A stretch of 64,000 bases of DNA from G963677485 sp942492855. GTDB taxonomy: Bacteria; Armatimonadota; HRBIN16. The notes beneath the pieces are model-generated. The model had not been told where the DNA came from. It searched no databases and saw only the letters and a list, made by a program, of their open reading frames with translations. Position 1 is the stretch's first letter. Each line of letters opens with the position of its first letter. The stretch is from the NCBI GenBank assembly GCA_942492855.1, contig OW818647.1, positions 3,906,001 to 3,970,000 on the forward strand. Direction: 5' to 3'. Both the position numbers and the translations under genes were made by a program. Below, in pieces: positions 15,629 through 23,695 of the stretch.

Positions 15629-17115
15629 TCCTTTTGACGCGGGCGAGATGAGGCGTTTCTCGCCCGCCCCTTAGACCACTGCCTGAGGGCTGCAATCTGC
15701 TCTTTCATGGTCTGCGACAGCGGCACTGTCTGGTGTAGCTCCTTGATGATGTGCTTGGCCTCAAGCTCCTCTCCAGCATGAAATGCCGTGAAAAGACCGC
15801 CAATTACGGCCTGCTCAATTTCGGCTCCACTGAATCCGCTGGATGCTCCCGCTAACCGCTCTAAATCAAACTTCGATGCATCTCGCTTCCGTTTGTTGAT
15901 GTGAACCTCGAATATCTTCACACGTTCTAGTTTCTCAGGCAGGTCAGTGAAGAACACCTCGTCGAAGCGTCCTTTGCGCAACATTTCCGGTGGAATCTGC
16001 GACACATTATTAGCTGTTGCGGCCACAAACACCGGGGCTGTCTTCTCCTGCATCCAGGTCAGGAAACTGGCGAAGACTCTGGCGGTTGTCCCTCCGTCGC
16101 TCATGCCGGAGCTTTGAACACCGCTAAAGCCCTTGTCCAACTCGTCAATCCACAGCACGCATGGGGCCAACGCCTCGGCTTGTTGGATGGCAGCCCGCAT
16201 GTTTTGCTCAGACGAGCCCACCAGGCTGCCGAAAACACGGCCGACATCCAGTCGCAGCAGGGGCATCGACCATTCTGATGCAATCGCTCTCGCAGCCAGG
16301 CTTTTACCGCATCCCTGCACCCCGATGATGAGTACGCCCTTAGGGTATGGCAGCCCAAACTCCAGCGCCTTCGGGCTGAACCCATCTTTGCGCTGGCGCA
16401 GCCAGTCCACCAATATGTCAAGACCTCCGATGGAACTAAAGGGCTCAGTGCGTCCAATATAGTCCAGTATGCCGGATTTTCGTATGAGTTGCTGCTTCTG
16501 CTGAAGCACGACGGAGGTTTGAAATGAGCCGGTCTGAGCTAGCGATAACGCCAAAACATTCTCAATCTCCATGGCTGACAACCCGCTGGCGGCATCCACC
16601 AAATGCTGCATCTCGGGTTCATTTAACTCTTTACCGCTACCCAGTGCATTATTGGCCGTAATGATCATCTGACGAACTTCATCTCGGTCTGGCAGGGGTA
16701 AATCCAGTACCGTGATCAGGTGCAACAGCTCCGACGGCACGGACAGAACAGGGGATACCATCAACAAGCTACTCTGCCGTGACCTGAAGATAGTGATCAA
16801 TTCCTTCAATAGCCGCCTGTTGATGCTGTCATCTAGGTACGGATGAAAGTCTTTCAAGATCACGAGGCTTCGCGATGGCAGCTCCTGAGCCTGCAGAAGC
16901 GCTCGGACCGGCTTCATTGTATTTGGGTCTGGCCGGCCGTCAGAAGAGAACCCAGTGGCGTTGGACCACTGCACTACCTGGTAACCCAGTTCTTCGGCAA
17001 CGGGCATCAAAGCCTGGATGACTCGGCCCTCTTCCTGTGTGACGACATTGATTGCAGCGAAACGCGCCTTCAAAAGAAGGCGAAACTGTTGGCAGAACCC
17101 CTCGATTGCGGTCAT
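15604..17115 (-). CDS. Ycf46-like AAA+ ATPase
   Basis: A 503-residue cytoplasmic ATPase. Residues 1-215 form a degenerate N-terminal region typical of Ycf46/AAA proteins; residues 225-470 form a canonical AAA module with Walker A GVQGCGKS (265-272), Walker B CVLWIDELDKG (319-329), sensor 1 ATANN and arginine-finger segment RKGRFDE. Family members have been linked to carbon-dioxide use in cyanobacteria and to general remodelling, but no precise role is known. It converges on carB with a 25-base overlap of coding ends. No obvious terminator separates the two genes. Confidence 0.85.
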   Translation of the reverse strand: MTAIEGFCQQFRLLLKARFAAINVVTQEEGRVIQALMPVAEELGYQVVQWSNATGFSSDGRPDPNTMKPVRALLQAQELPSRSLVILKDFHPYLDDSINRRLLKELITIFRSRQSSLLMVSPVLSVPSELLHLITVLDLPLPDRDEVRQMIITANNALGSGKELNEPEMQHLVDAASGLSAMEIENVLALSLAQTGSFQTSVVLQQKQQLIRKSGILDYIGRTEPFSSIGGLDILVDWLRQRKDGFSPKALEFGLPYPKGVLIIGVQGCGKSLAARAIASEWSMPLLRLDVGRVFGSLVGSSEQNMRAAIQQAEALAPCVLWIDELDKGFSGVQSSGMSDGGTTARVFASFLTWMQEKTAPVFVAATANNVSQIPPEMLRKGRFDEVFFTDLPEKLERVKIFEVHINKRKRDASKFDLERLAGASSGFSGAEIEQAVIGGLFTAFHAGEELEAKHIIKELHQTVPLSQTMKEQIAALRQWSKGRARNASSRPRQKDQPVEPAV

Positions 17116-17388
17116 TTTTGCCCCTTTTTAGAAAAAAACTTCGAAAATTGATGACAAGATGTATACATCCTGCTCATAAAGATGGTACCATAAGAACGTT
17201 CAGGTGGAATAACCAACCAAATGGACTGGAACCATGTCTGGTATGTTTGCGAGATATGCCATGCTGTTTATGAGTATTCATGGTTCTATCGACGAGTTCC
17301 GTCGTGTAAGCTTCACAAGATTTTAAAAAATATGAGGAGTGCGCCTGCTCTGTTGGGCGCTCCTGAGCTCTTCAAGGAGGCCTGAGTG

Positions 17389-18258
17389 ATGTCAGTTTCT
17401 CGTAATTTGAAGTTGTTCGCCGGCTTGACGGCCGCAGTTGCCCTTTTTGCAGGCTGCGGCGGTGGCGACAACGCTGATCCGCTAGAACTTCGCCCGATCA
17501 TCAGCGGCACCTCGATCCAGACAGGTGCTGATCAAACTGCCGGTCCTATCGTAATTGGTGCCAACTACCAAGTGCCCAACTACGGTGTGGTGCAGGCTCA
17601 AATGGGTGCCGCGGCAGACGACTACGCTGTGACTACAGATAGTTTGCCGACAGGTCCTTTGACCAATCCTCCCACTCTGAATCAGAGGGGTGTCGCCTTC
17701 ATTCGCGCCACCAACTTCTTCCAGGGCGGTTTGGTTGGAACTCCGGCTGATCCTCAGATGGACATCTATCTCATCAGCCAGGCTGATGCGCTAGCTCCTA
17801 CCACTCTAGCCGGTAAGTTAATCGGTAAGGGCGGACCGTATTATCCGATCATCAGCGTTCCCGATGTACGGAATATCGCTGTTGCCCTACGCCCAGGATA
17901 CTATGTCGCCGCAATGCGACAGGTTCCTTTCTATCCTGGTCTTGAGGCCGCACGTGGATTGGTAATTTTCCGTGTATGCGAACAGCCAGACATCGTGACA
18001 GGTGTTACCACCTTCCCGACCAAGGTCACCATGGCCCTACCGGCCTATGGCCAGGTCATGGACCACACCTCCACGATAGAGATCGAGACAGTCACAGCAG
18101 CGGGTGCTACCCGTGCAGGATTCTATATGCAGCATGCCAACGGCGTCTCGCAGCCAAGCGAGAAGGGCTTTATTGGCGGCAGGTCTATAGTCAATGGTGT
18201 CGATGGTGGACCCACCCTCGGCAACCCGATCAGCCTGATCACTTCTTGGTCTTTGTAA
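17389..18258 (+). CDS. Putative lipoprotein of unknown function
   Basis: A 289-residue protein with a lipobox (LFAG then Cys23) after a clear signal sequence, so probably lipid-anchored after export. AAGGAGG lies 8 bases before the ATG at 17389; a GTG immediately upstream (17386) is the alternative start. The mature part contains short beta-rich segments and no motif that I recognise. A 9-10 bp hairpin with one bulge (17335-17353) lies in the leader. The next gene follows after 18 bases and is probably co-transcribed, which suggests that both products act at the outer surface. Confidence 0.75.
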   Translation: MSVSRNLKLFAGLTAAVALFAGCGGGDNADPLELRPIISGTSIQTGADQTAGPIVIGANYQVPNYGVVQAQMGAAADDYAVTTDSLPTGPLTNPPTLNQRGVAFIRATNFFQGGLVGTPADPQMDIYLISQADALAPTTLAGKLIGKGGPYYPIISVPDVRNIAVALRPGYYVAAMRQVPFYPGLEAARGLVIFRVCEQPDIVTGVTTFPTKVTMALPAYGQVMDHTSTIEIETVTAAGATRAGFYMQHANGVSQPSEKGFIGGRSIVNGVDGGPTLGNPISLITSWSL

Positions 18259-18276
18259 GACAAAGGCTAAAGAGTG

Positions 18277-19173
18277 ATGAAAACAGCTAGACTGATTAGT
18301 CTGCTGTGCGCATTAGGGACGGCCGCGATAGCGGCCGCCCCTGTGTTTTCTCAGCCCTGGGGATCAAACGCGCAGAGCAGTGACAACTCTTTTTCACCCG
18401 ATTATTCGCTATTTTCCGCAAAAGCGGGCACGATAGCCGCTGGTGGAGTCTACCGCGGCGCCGAACTGTCAGGACGAGAACTGGTCATCAGAGAGACTTT
18501 CGTATATGGTAATACAGCCGATGGCGTGGCCGGCTGGTACATGACGATGGACCAGGAAGCTATCGGCAAAACCAAAACCAACCGATTTACCACCAAGGCT
18601 AACAAGTGGGGCATTGCTTATGGCAAACCCAGCAGCTCATACGAAACATCGAAAATGGGCATGTATTATGAACATACCGATGCCGGCGAAGGCACCCTCG
18701 TCAAAGATGCCAACCTGCAGATACTAGCAAAAGTGAAGACCGATGCTTACGGTGTGTACATGGTGCGCCAACAGGGCGATATGACCTGGACTTATACGGG
18801 CCAGTATGCAAGTGTCAAGGGTGGCTCCGAAAGTGCTAAAGCCATCACCGGAACTGCCATACTGGAAAAACCAATTAGCAGAAACCTCACCGCAAGAGCC
18901 TCTCTGGGCTTGACTGGCCAAAGGATGCACTCCAGTAACACCCTAAAGACCGTCATGAATGGTGCGCTGACCTACCATCCGAATGACTGGTTTACAATGG
19001 AGATTGGTGGCACTCTGGCACCCAGCGGACTTCCCTCTGCTGGATCCAACCTGTCATCGCTCAGTTGCTACAGTATCTATTTCCCAGATAACGAAGGATT
19101 AGTTGGCGATATGAAGGATAGCTCGGTTGCCGCGCTTACCTTCAGAGCGGTTGTCAGCATCCCAGTGAAATAA
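18277..19173 (+). CDS. Exported protein, possible outer-membrane beta-barrel
   Basis: A 298-residue protein with a signal peptide ending near PVFSQ. The mature sequence is rich in alternating polar and apolar strands (for example LTARASLGLTG, TMEIGGTL, VAALTFRAVVSIPVK), as in small outer-membrane barrels. The C-terminal residue is Lys rather than the usual Phe, so the barrel assignment is tentative. The ATG at 18277 or the GTG three bases earlier could be the start; AAAGG lies about ten bases upstream. Downstream of the lipoprotein gene and followed by a strong terminator, it ends this two-gene unit. Confidence 0.65.
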   Translation: MKTARLISLLCALGTAAIAAAPVFSQPWGSNAQSSDNSFSPDYSLFSAKAGTIAAGGVYRGAELSGRELVIRETFVYGNTADGVAGWYMTMDQEAIGKTKTNRFTTKANKWGIAYGKPSSSYETSKMGMYYEHTDAGEGTLVKDANLQILAKVKTDAYGVYMVRQQGDMTWTYTGQYASVKGGSESAKAITGTAILEKPISRNLTARASLGLTGQRMHSSNTLKTVMNGALTYHPNDWFTMEIGGTLAPSGLPSAGSNLSSLSCYSIYFPDNEGLVGDMKDSSVAALTFRAVVSIPVK

Positions 19174-19192
19174 CTCTTCAATAATAATCCTC

Positions 19193-19227
19193 AAAGGGCC
19201 ATCACGCCAAAGTGATGGCCCTTTGTT
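19193..19227 (+). terminator. Rho-independent terminator
   Basis: A perfect 13-bp stem (19193-19205 with 19212-19224) closes a six-base loop and is followed by TTGTT. It ends the lipoprotein/barrel unit just before the promoter of the next gene. Confidence 0.85.
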
Positions 19228-19235
19228 GCTATAAT
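19228..19235 (+). promoter_or_regulatory. Extended -10 promoter of the URO-D-like gene
   Basis: TGCTATAAT (19227-19235) is a perfect extended -10 element, overlapping the tail of the preceding terminator. No good -35 is visible, which is usual for extended -10 promoters. The gene starts 36 bases further on. Confidence 0.6.
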
Positions 19236-19271
19236 ACCTGTGAGAACTCATTACACTTGGAGAAACCCGAC

Positions 19272-20342
19272 ATGATACTGAAATCCAAACCGAACTGGGA
19301 AGAAGTGAAGCAGCAATGGAGCGCATGGTGGAAAGGTGAAGCAGACCGTGAGCCGATGTTCATCGTCATGGCTCCAAATCCGACCCCCTCTGCTGTTGTG
19401 CTGCCTTCCGTAGATGCGGTCACACAATGGACCGATGCCGACTTCCTGGCAAAACGAGCGGAATACTTGACTGACATACGGTTGTTTCATGAGCAGTCTT
19501 TCCCTTGGGCTTGTGCTTCTTTAGGACCCGGTGCATTGAACACCATGCTGGGCACCGAACCGCATTTTGCTCCAAGTACCGTATGGTATGATCCATGCTG
19601 GTCAAGTATCGAACAAGCTGAAATCCAATATGACCCAGCTAACAAGTGGTACCAATGGACCATTGAGACGACCAAGGCGTTGGTGAAGGCTGGGCAGGGC
19701 AAATGGCTGGTGGGCATTCCTGACTTAATGGAGAACATCGATGTCATCAGTGCCATGAGAGGGAACATGGAGCTGCTGCTTGATCTGGTTGATGAACCAG
19801 AGCATATCCACAGGCTTCAAAGGCAATTGCTGCCGGTTTGGAAAAAGATATACGACGAGATTTACGAACTGGTGAAGGACGAACAGGGTGGCAGCGTATT
19901 TGAGGCGTTTGAAATATGGGCCCCAGGACGCATCCTGAAGGCTCAGTGCGACTTCAGTGCGATGATCGGAAAGCCCATGTTTGATGAGTTCGTGCTGCCC
20001 TATTTGGTAGAGCAACTGGCTATGGTGGACTACACCATGTACCACCTTGATGGACCCGACGCCATCAAGCACCTGGATAGCGTATTGAGTATGGAAAGGC
20101 TACGATGCCTGCAGTGGGTGCCGGGAGCCGGCAAACCAGACATGGCTGACCCTGTGTGGAACGACATATACCGCAAGACGCTTGATGCCGGCAAGGCGAT
20201 CCACATCAGTGTGACCCCAAATCAGGCCCTGGAGTTTGCGAAACGGTGGGGGACTAAAGACCTGCTGATGATTGTCTACTGTGGCAGTGAAGCGGAAGCC
20301 GTTAGCTTAACTAGTGAACTAAGAAGATTGAAGTTTAGCTAA
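19272..20342 (+). CDS. Uroporphyrinogen decarboxylase-like (URO-D superfamily) protein
   Basis: A 356-residue protein of the URO-D/corrinoid methyltransferase superfamily. The start at ATG 19272 has TGGAG ten bases upstream; the open frame runs further back into the terminator, where a gene start is unlikely. Features include the conserved YHLDGPDAIKHL segment, followed by a WVPGAGKP loop. Divergent members like this are not heme enzymes. They are often methyltransferases or of unknown role in environmental bacteria. No corrinoid protein or heme gene lies beside it, so the substrate is unknown. Confidence 0.7.
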   Translation: MILKSKPNWEEVKQQWSAWWKGEADREPMFIVMAPNPTPSAVVLPSVDAVTQWTDADFLAKRAEYLTDIRLFHEQSFPWACASLGPGALNTMLGTEPHFAPSTVWYDPCWSSIEQAEIQYDPANKWYQWTIETTKALVKAGQGKWLVGIPDLMENIDVISAMRGNMELLLDLVDEPEHIHRLQRQLLPVWKKIYDEIYELVKDEQGGSVFEAFEIWAPGRILKAQCDFSAMIGKPMFDEFVLPYLVEQLAMVDYTMYHLDGPDAIKHLDSVLSMERLRCLQWVPGAGKPDMADPVWNDIYRKTLDAGKAIHISVTPNQALEFAKRWGTKDLLMIVYCGSEAEAVSLTSELRRLKFS

Positions 20343-20373
20343 CAGCAGTGAGTCTTCAGGTGTATGCAGTCTG

Positions 20374-20403
20374 GACGGATCGGACGGATCAGACCGATCC
20401 GTC
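20374..20403. repeat. GACGGATCGG inverted repeat
   Basis: GACGGATCGG (20374-20383) and its exact complement CCGATCCGTC (20394-20403) flank a ten-base loop that is itself a copy of the unit. It may terminate the URO-D-like gene. The same unit occurs near 5463-5492. Confidence 0.7.
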
Positions 20404-20496
20404 AAATTTATGCTACTTTCCTGGTAACTGCTCAGATATCGGGGAAACCGCAAATTTATTATAAGCATTAATACGCAGCTACCAAGTATTCCTACG

Positions 20497-20730
20497 GGCA
20501 CCCACGGAGTGGGTAGCAGTTCTTATAGCCAGGGGTGAGCGAAGCGATACCCCTGGTAAAGGGTCACGTTGTTTACCCCCGTATGGGGGTCGAACCGCAT
20601 CGCAGAAGCTCGATATTCGGTTAAACCATACCGACCCACTTCGGGGTAAATGGTTATTGGCTGTCTTCCACGGGTTGCGCTGGCGCTTACCCGTGGCTAT
20701 AAGAATCTTACCCACTTCGTGGGTGCCGGA
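20497..20730. repeat. Foldback (MITE-like) element with 60-base inverted arms
   Basis: The segment from about 20497 to 20558 matches the reverse complement of 20668-20730 over roughly 60 bases with scattered mismatches. Both arms contain GGCTATAAGAA, a CCCACTTCGTGGGT-like palindrome and a second GC-rich hairpin. About 110 bases lie between them. No transposase is encoded. Confidence 0.65.
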
Positions 20731-20738
20731 ATCTGCAT

Positions 20739-20842
20739 CAGCATTACCGATCGTGGATTAATGCGCGGTCATGCCGTCGGACGAAGTGGCTTTAATTCTT
20801 ACCCGTGATTCAGCATTAACGATCGTGGATTGATGCACAGTC
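20739..20842. repeat. Pair of direct repeats
   Basis: Starting with CAGCATTA and containing CGATCGTGGATT, the copies at 20739-20770 and 20811-20842 differ at a few positions and begin 72 bases apart. Confidence 0.65.
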
Positions 20843-20846
20843 GTGA

Positions 20847-22022
20847 CTATGGCTGAGTAGTTATCTTTCCTATCTTCTTCAGGTAGCTTTGCATGTTCTG
20901 GTTGATTTCCGCCAGTTCATTAAATATGGAATCTGACCCCATCTTGGCATTCCAGAGGTCAGGCTGTTCTATACAGTCATATGTCCAGAAGGATGCTCCG
21001 CAGAACCCGTCTGCTATTATGGTGTGAAGATACCAGCGAATCGCTCCTGCAGCCTCCGCTTCGGTTGGATGAACGGTGGTGAAGGTGCCGAACTCCCCTG
21101 AGAACACCGGCTTTTTGTTGCGCTTGCATATGGGCAACAGTTTCGGCCATTCACAGCAAGCTTTGTCTTCCGAGTGTGCCTGGGGAGCAGGCCCATACAA
21201 GTGGATGTCAACATAGGACAGGTCGGACTGCGCGAGTGCTAATGGGCGAAACGGCAGGCGTGGATCCGGTCCCTTGTCACTCCACATTTTGGCGATGCGG
21301 GTTCTTCCGACCGCTCGTAGCGTGAATACACTAAGACCGGTCTGAGCTCCCGGTGATAGTTTGCGCACATGCGCACTTAACTCGTTGCTATACTTGATGA
21401 TCGCCTTGTCCAGAAGTTGCTGGCATTCGTATGGGTCGGCCAAATCCCACGGTTTACCGTTCCAGGTGATGATGCTTTTGGTGACGAAGGGCTTCAGGTT
21501 CATCTCTATGACGGCTTCGTTCTCAAACTCCCACGAGAAGACAGATTGTGGGAACGCCGGGTCAAGTTTGCACAAGCCGGTGATAAGGTCGGTCAGGTAC
21601 GCCTTTTTCGCCTCGATGTAGCTCTTCTCGAAGAAGAATCGGGAAGTGCCTTCAAACACGCCGGTCGCTTTGGTGGCGATGCTTTGGTAACGCTCGATAC
21701 CAGGGAACCAGTCGGCTACAATGATGATGAAGATACCGTGCTGACGGCATCTTTTGGCGAAGTCCACCATGTTTTTGAGGAACGCGACGTTCAGTTTGTT
21801 TCCATCTGTCAGTTGCACAGTTCCCAGGAAGACACGCACTATGTTGAACTTCGCGCGCATCAGCTCATCCAGCATCGCCTCCACACGTTTTGGGTCGTAG
21901 CTTCCTGGTGCAAATACCGTATGGGAACCATCGGGTAATAACCGTATGTACTGAAAGCCCATCGGCCGGAACTCCCTGCCGGTGCTGCTATTCATGAATC
22001 CGTCTGCGGTGGGAATGAACAT
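20847..22022 (-). CDS. GH-A clan glycoside hydrolase (GH5-like)
   Basis: A 391-residue TIM-barrel hydrolase. The acid/base glutamate lies in SWEFENE near residue 165, in the Trp-Glu-x-x-Asn-Glu arrangement of clan GH-A. The nucleophile glutamate is in VFSGEFG near residue 310. There is no signal peptide, so it is either cytoplasmic or exported by another route. AGGAGG precedes the ATG by seven bases. It starts 11 bases after the trxB stop, so the two are probably co-transcribed although the functions seem unrelated. Substrate cannot be told; beta-mannan and beta-glucan are usual for this clan. Confidence 0.75.
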   Translation of the reverse strand: MFIPTADGFMNSSTGREFRPMGFQYIRLLPDGSHTVFAPGSYDPKRVEAMLDELMRAKFNIVRVFLGTVQLTDGNKLNVAFLKNMVDFAKRCRQHGIFIIIVADWFPGIERYQSIATKATGVFEGTSRFFFEKSYIEAKKAYLTDLITGLCKLDPAFPQSVFSWEFENEAVIEMNLKPFVTKSIITWNGKPWDLADPYECQQLLDKAIIKYSNELSAHVRKLSPGAQTGLSVFTLRAVGRTRIAKMWSDKGPDPRLPFRPLALAQSDLSYVDIHLYGPAPQAHSEDKACCEWPKLLPICKRNKKPVFSGEFGTFTTVHPTEAEAAGAIRWYLHTIIADGFCGASFWTYDCIEQPDLWNAKMGSDSIFNELAEINQNMQSYLKKIGKITTQP

Positions 22023-22033
22023 CTATTAGCCTC

Positions 22034-22963
22034 CTATGACTGTTCCATCAACCAGCGTTCAGCATCGATGGCTGCCATGCAGCCTGTGCCTGCCGCGGTG
22101 ATCGCCTGACGGTAGACGTGGTCCTGAACATCGCCGGCTGCAAATACACCCGGTACGCTTGTGTAGCTGCTGCCTGGTCTGGTCACTATGTAACCCTCGG
22201 GGTTCAACTCCAGTTGGCCAACAAAAAGCTCGGTATTCGGCTTATGCCCGATGGCAAGGAACACACCCTCAGTCGGTCGCTGGCGTAACTCGCCTGTCAC
22301 TGTATCACGCAGCGTGACACCTGTGACCTTGCCAGCCGAGACATCTTGGATTTCCGTTATCACGGAGTTCCACTCAAACTCGATCTTCGGGTTTTCCAAT
22401 GCGCGCTGCTGCATTATTTTGCTGGCGCGTAGACTGTCTCGGCGGTGGACAACCACAACCTTAGTGGCAAACCGTGTCAGGAAGATGGCCTCCTCCATGG
22501 CAGTATCTCCGCCACCCACGACCATCACCTCTTTGCCGCGAAAGAAGAATCCGTCACAAGTTGCGCAGGCCGATACTCCTCGCCCTCGCAGGGCGGTCTC
22601 GCTTTCGATGTCCATCCAGCGGGCCGAGGCACCGCTGGCGATGATCACGCTCTCTGCAAGATACTCGATGCCCATACTGTCAACCAGCATGAAAGGGCGT
22701 TTGCTGAGGTCTGCACTGACGATGGTGTCAGAAATGACTTCGGTGCCAAACCGCTGCGCCTGCTGCTGGAAAAACCCCATCATATCCGACCCTGATAACG
22801 GCTCAGGATAACCGGGGTAGTTTTCGATGTCGGTGGTGATGGTGAGCTGCCCGCCGGGCTGAGTGCCCTCAAAAACAATAGGGCTAAGGGTTGCTCGCGC
22901 CGTGTAGATGGCTGCGGTGTATCCCGCTGGACCAGTGCCAATGATGGCTACTTTGTGAATCAT
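22034..22963 (-). CDS. trxB: Thioredoxin reductase
   Basis: Transfers electrons from NADPH through FAD to thioredoxin. The FAD-binding GTGPAGYTAA motif is at residues 9-18, the redox-active pair Cys133-Ala-Thr-Cys136 (SACATCDG) is intact, and the NADPH-binding VVGGGDTAMEEA motif follows. The C-terminal FAD motif VFAAGDVQD is present. At 309 residues it is the usual low-molecular-weight type. The GH-A hydrolase gene follows closely on the same strand. Confidence 0.95.
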   Translation of the reverse strand: MIHKVAIIGTGPAGYTAAIYTARATLSPIVFEGTQPGGQLTITTDIENYPGYPEPLSGSDMMGFFQQQAQRFGTEVISDTIVSADLSKRPFMLVDSMGIEYLAESVIIASGASARWMDIESETALRGRGVSACATCDGFFFRGKEVMVVGGGDTAMEEAIFLTRFATKVVVVHRRDSLRASKIMQQRALENPKIEFEWNSVITEIQDVSAGKVTGVTLRDTVTGELRQRPTEGVFLAIGHKPNTELFVGQLELNPEGYIVTRPGSSYTSVPGVFAAGDVQDHVYRQAITAAGTGCMAAIDAERWLMEQS

Positions 22964-23002
22964 ACTTAAGGTTCCTCCGAAACTAGATCGTTGGTGTTGT
23001 CA

Positions 23003-23443
23003 TCATAAATGTGCGACTATCTTGGTTTCCTTCAGGTGACAATTCATGTTTGGGCACTTGCGTACTCTACGCGTGAAATCAATCAACCGTTCGATGATGT
23101 CGGTCGGTACGGCGTGTTCCATTTTGCAGGCCGCAGGCTCCGCCTGATCGGCAGAGACATCAAGCACGTTGATGAGAAAGTCCCGCAACGCCTCGTGCCT
23201 GTGTATGACATCGGAAACCACACGGTGACCCTGGGCGGTGAGGGTGATTACGTCATACGGCACATAGTTGATCAACTCTTTTTCCGCCAGCAGCTTCAAA
23301 GCTGCTGTGACCGATGGTGGAGCGACACTCAACCGCGCACCAATATCGCGTGCGCGAGCAGCTCCCTTTTCATTTGCCACATGGTAGATCACCTCCAGGT
23401 AATCCTCCAGACTGGCTGAGAGTTTGGCAGTTTTTGCGGCCAT
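23003..23443 (-). CDS. DtxR/MntR-family metal-dependent regulator
   Basis: A 146-residue winged-helix repressor of the DtxR/MntR type. The N-terminal motif SLEDYLEVIYH, a helix-turn-helix (AARARDIGARLSVAPPSVTAAL) and the metal-binding dimerisation region with HRHEALRDFL and CKMEHA are all seen. There is no SH3-like third domain, as in MntR. The second ATG (23443) is chosen: AGGGAG lies six bases before it but abuts the first ATG at 23449. Such proteins repress manganese or iron uptake when the metal is bound. Two identical 13-base repeats lie just upstream and may be its own operator. Confidence 0.85.
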   Translation of the reverse strand: MAAKTAKLSASLEDYLEVIYHVANEKGAARARDIGARLSVAPPSVTAALKLLAEKELINYVPYDVITLTAQGHRVVSDVIHRHEALRDFLINVLDVSADQAEPAACKMEHAVPTDIIERLIDFTRRVRKCPNMNCHLKETKIVAHL

Positions 23444-23453
23444 AGTCATCTCC

Positions 23454-23485
23454 CTAATATATTTCGTCTACACTAATATATTTCG
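23454..23485. promoter_or_regulatory. Direct repeats upstream of the DtxR/MntR-type gene, probable operator
   Basis: CTAATATATTTCG occurs at 23454-23466 and again at 23473-23485, 19 bases apart (about two helical turns). Each core AATATATT is a palindrome. The site immediately precedes the start codon, a fitting place for autoregulation. Confidence 0.55.
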
Positions 23486-23674
23486 CCTCTTTTCGACATT
23501 TGTCAACAAGAGATAGTGGAACCTTCGATCTGTCGTGTTAATTAGGAAGAATAGCAATACAATTGTTATGTTTGCTTGAATAGTGCCAGGATGCTCTGTA
23601 AAATGTCGAAGGTGTGCCATGCATATCGGCCACACAAAAAACTTGACTCTACGCATTTCCGAAGGAGAATAACA

Positions 23675-23693
23675 CCATAACACGGTGTTGAAT
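23675..23693 (+). promoter_or_regulatory. Hairpin between Shine-Dalgarno and pstS start
   Basis: AACACC and GGTGTT form a 6-bp stem between the AAGGAG sequence and the ATG. Folding would bring the two close, bridging the otherwise excessive distance. Inference from sequence only. Confidence 0.35.
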
Positions 23694-23695
23694 AT

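Larger units (their letters stand above)
20343..20846. other. Repeat-rich non-coding spacer
   Basis: About 500 bases between two convergent genes with no credible gene. It contains an inverted repeat at 20374-20403, a foldback pair of 60-base arms around 20497-20730, and a direct repeat of about 32 bases at 20739-20770 and 20811-20842. Short open frames here are read through palindromes and have no ribosome binding site. Confidence 0.6.

Noticed and set aside
15629..17115. A frameshifted second half of CarB downstream of carB
   Set aside because: No frame after 15628 shows CarB-like motifs; the region is a complete AAA ATPase on the other strand.
20479..20715. Short minus-strand frame in the 20.5 kb spacer
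   Set aside because: It crosses the foldback arms and palindromes; no coding signals.
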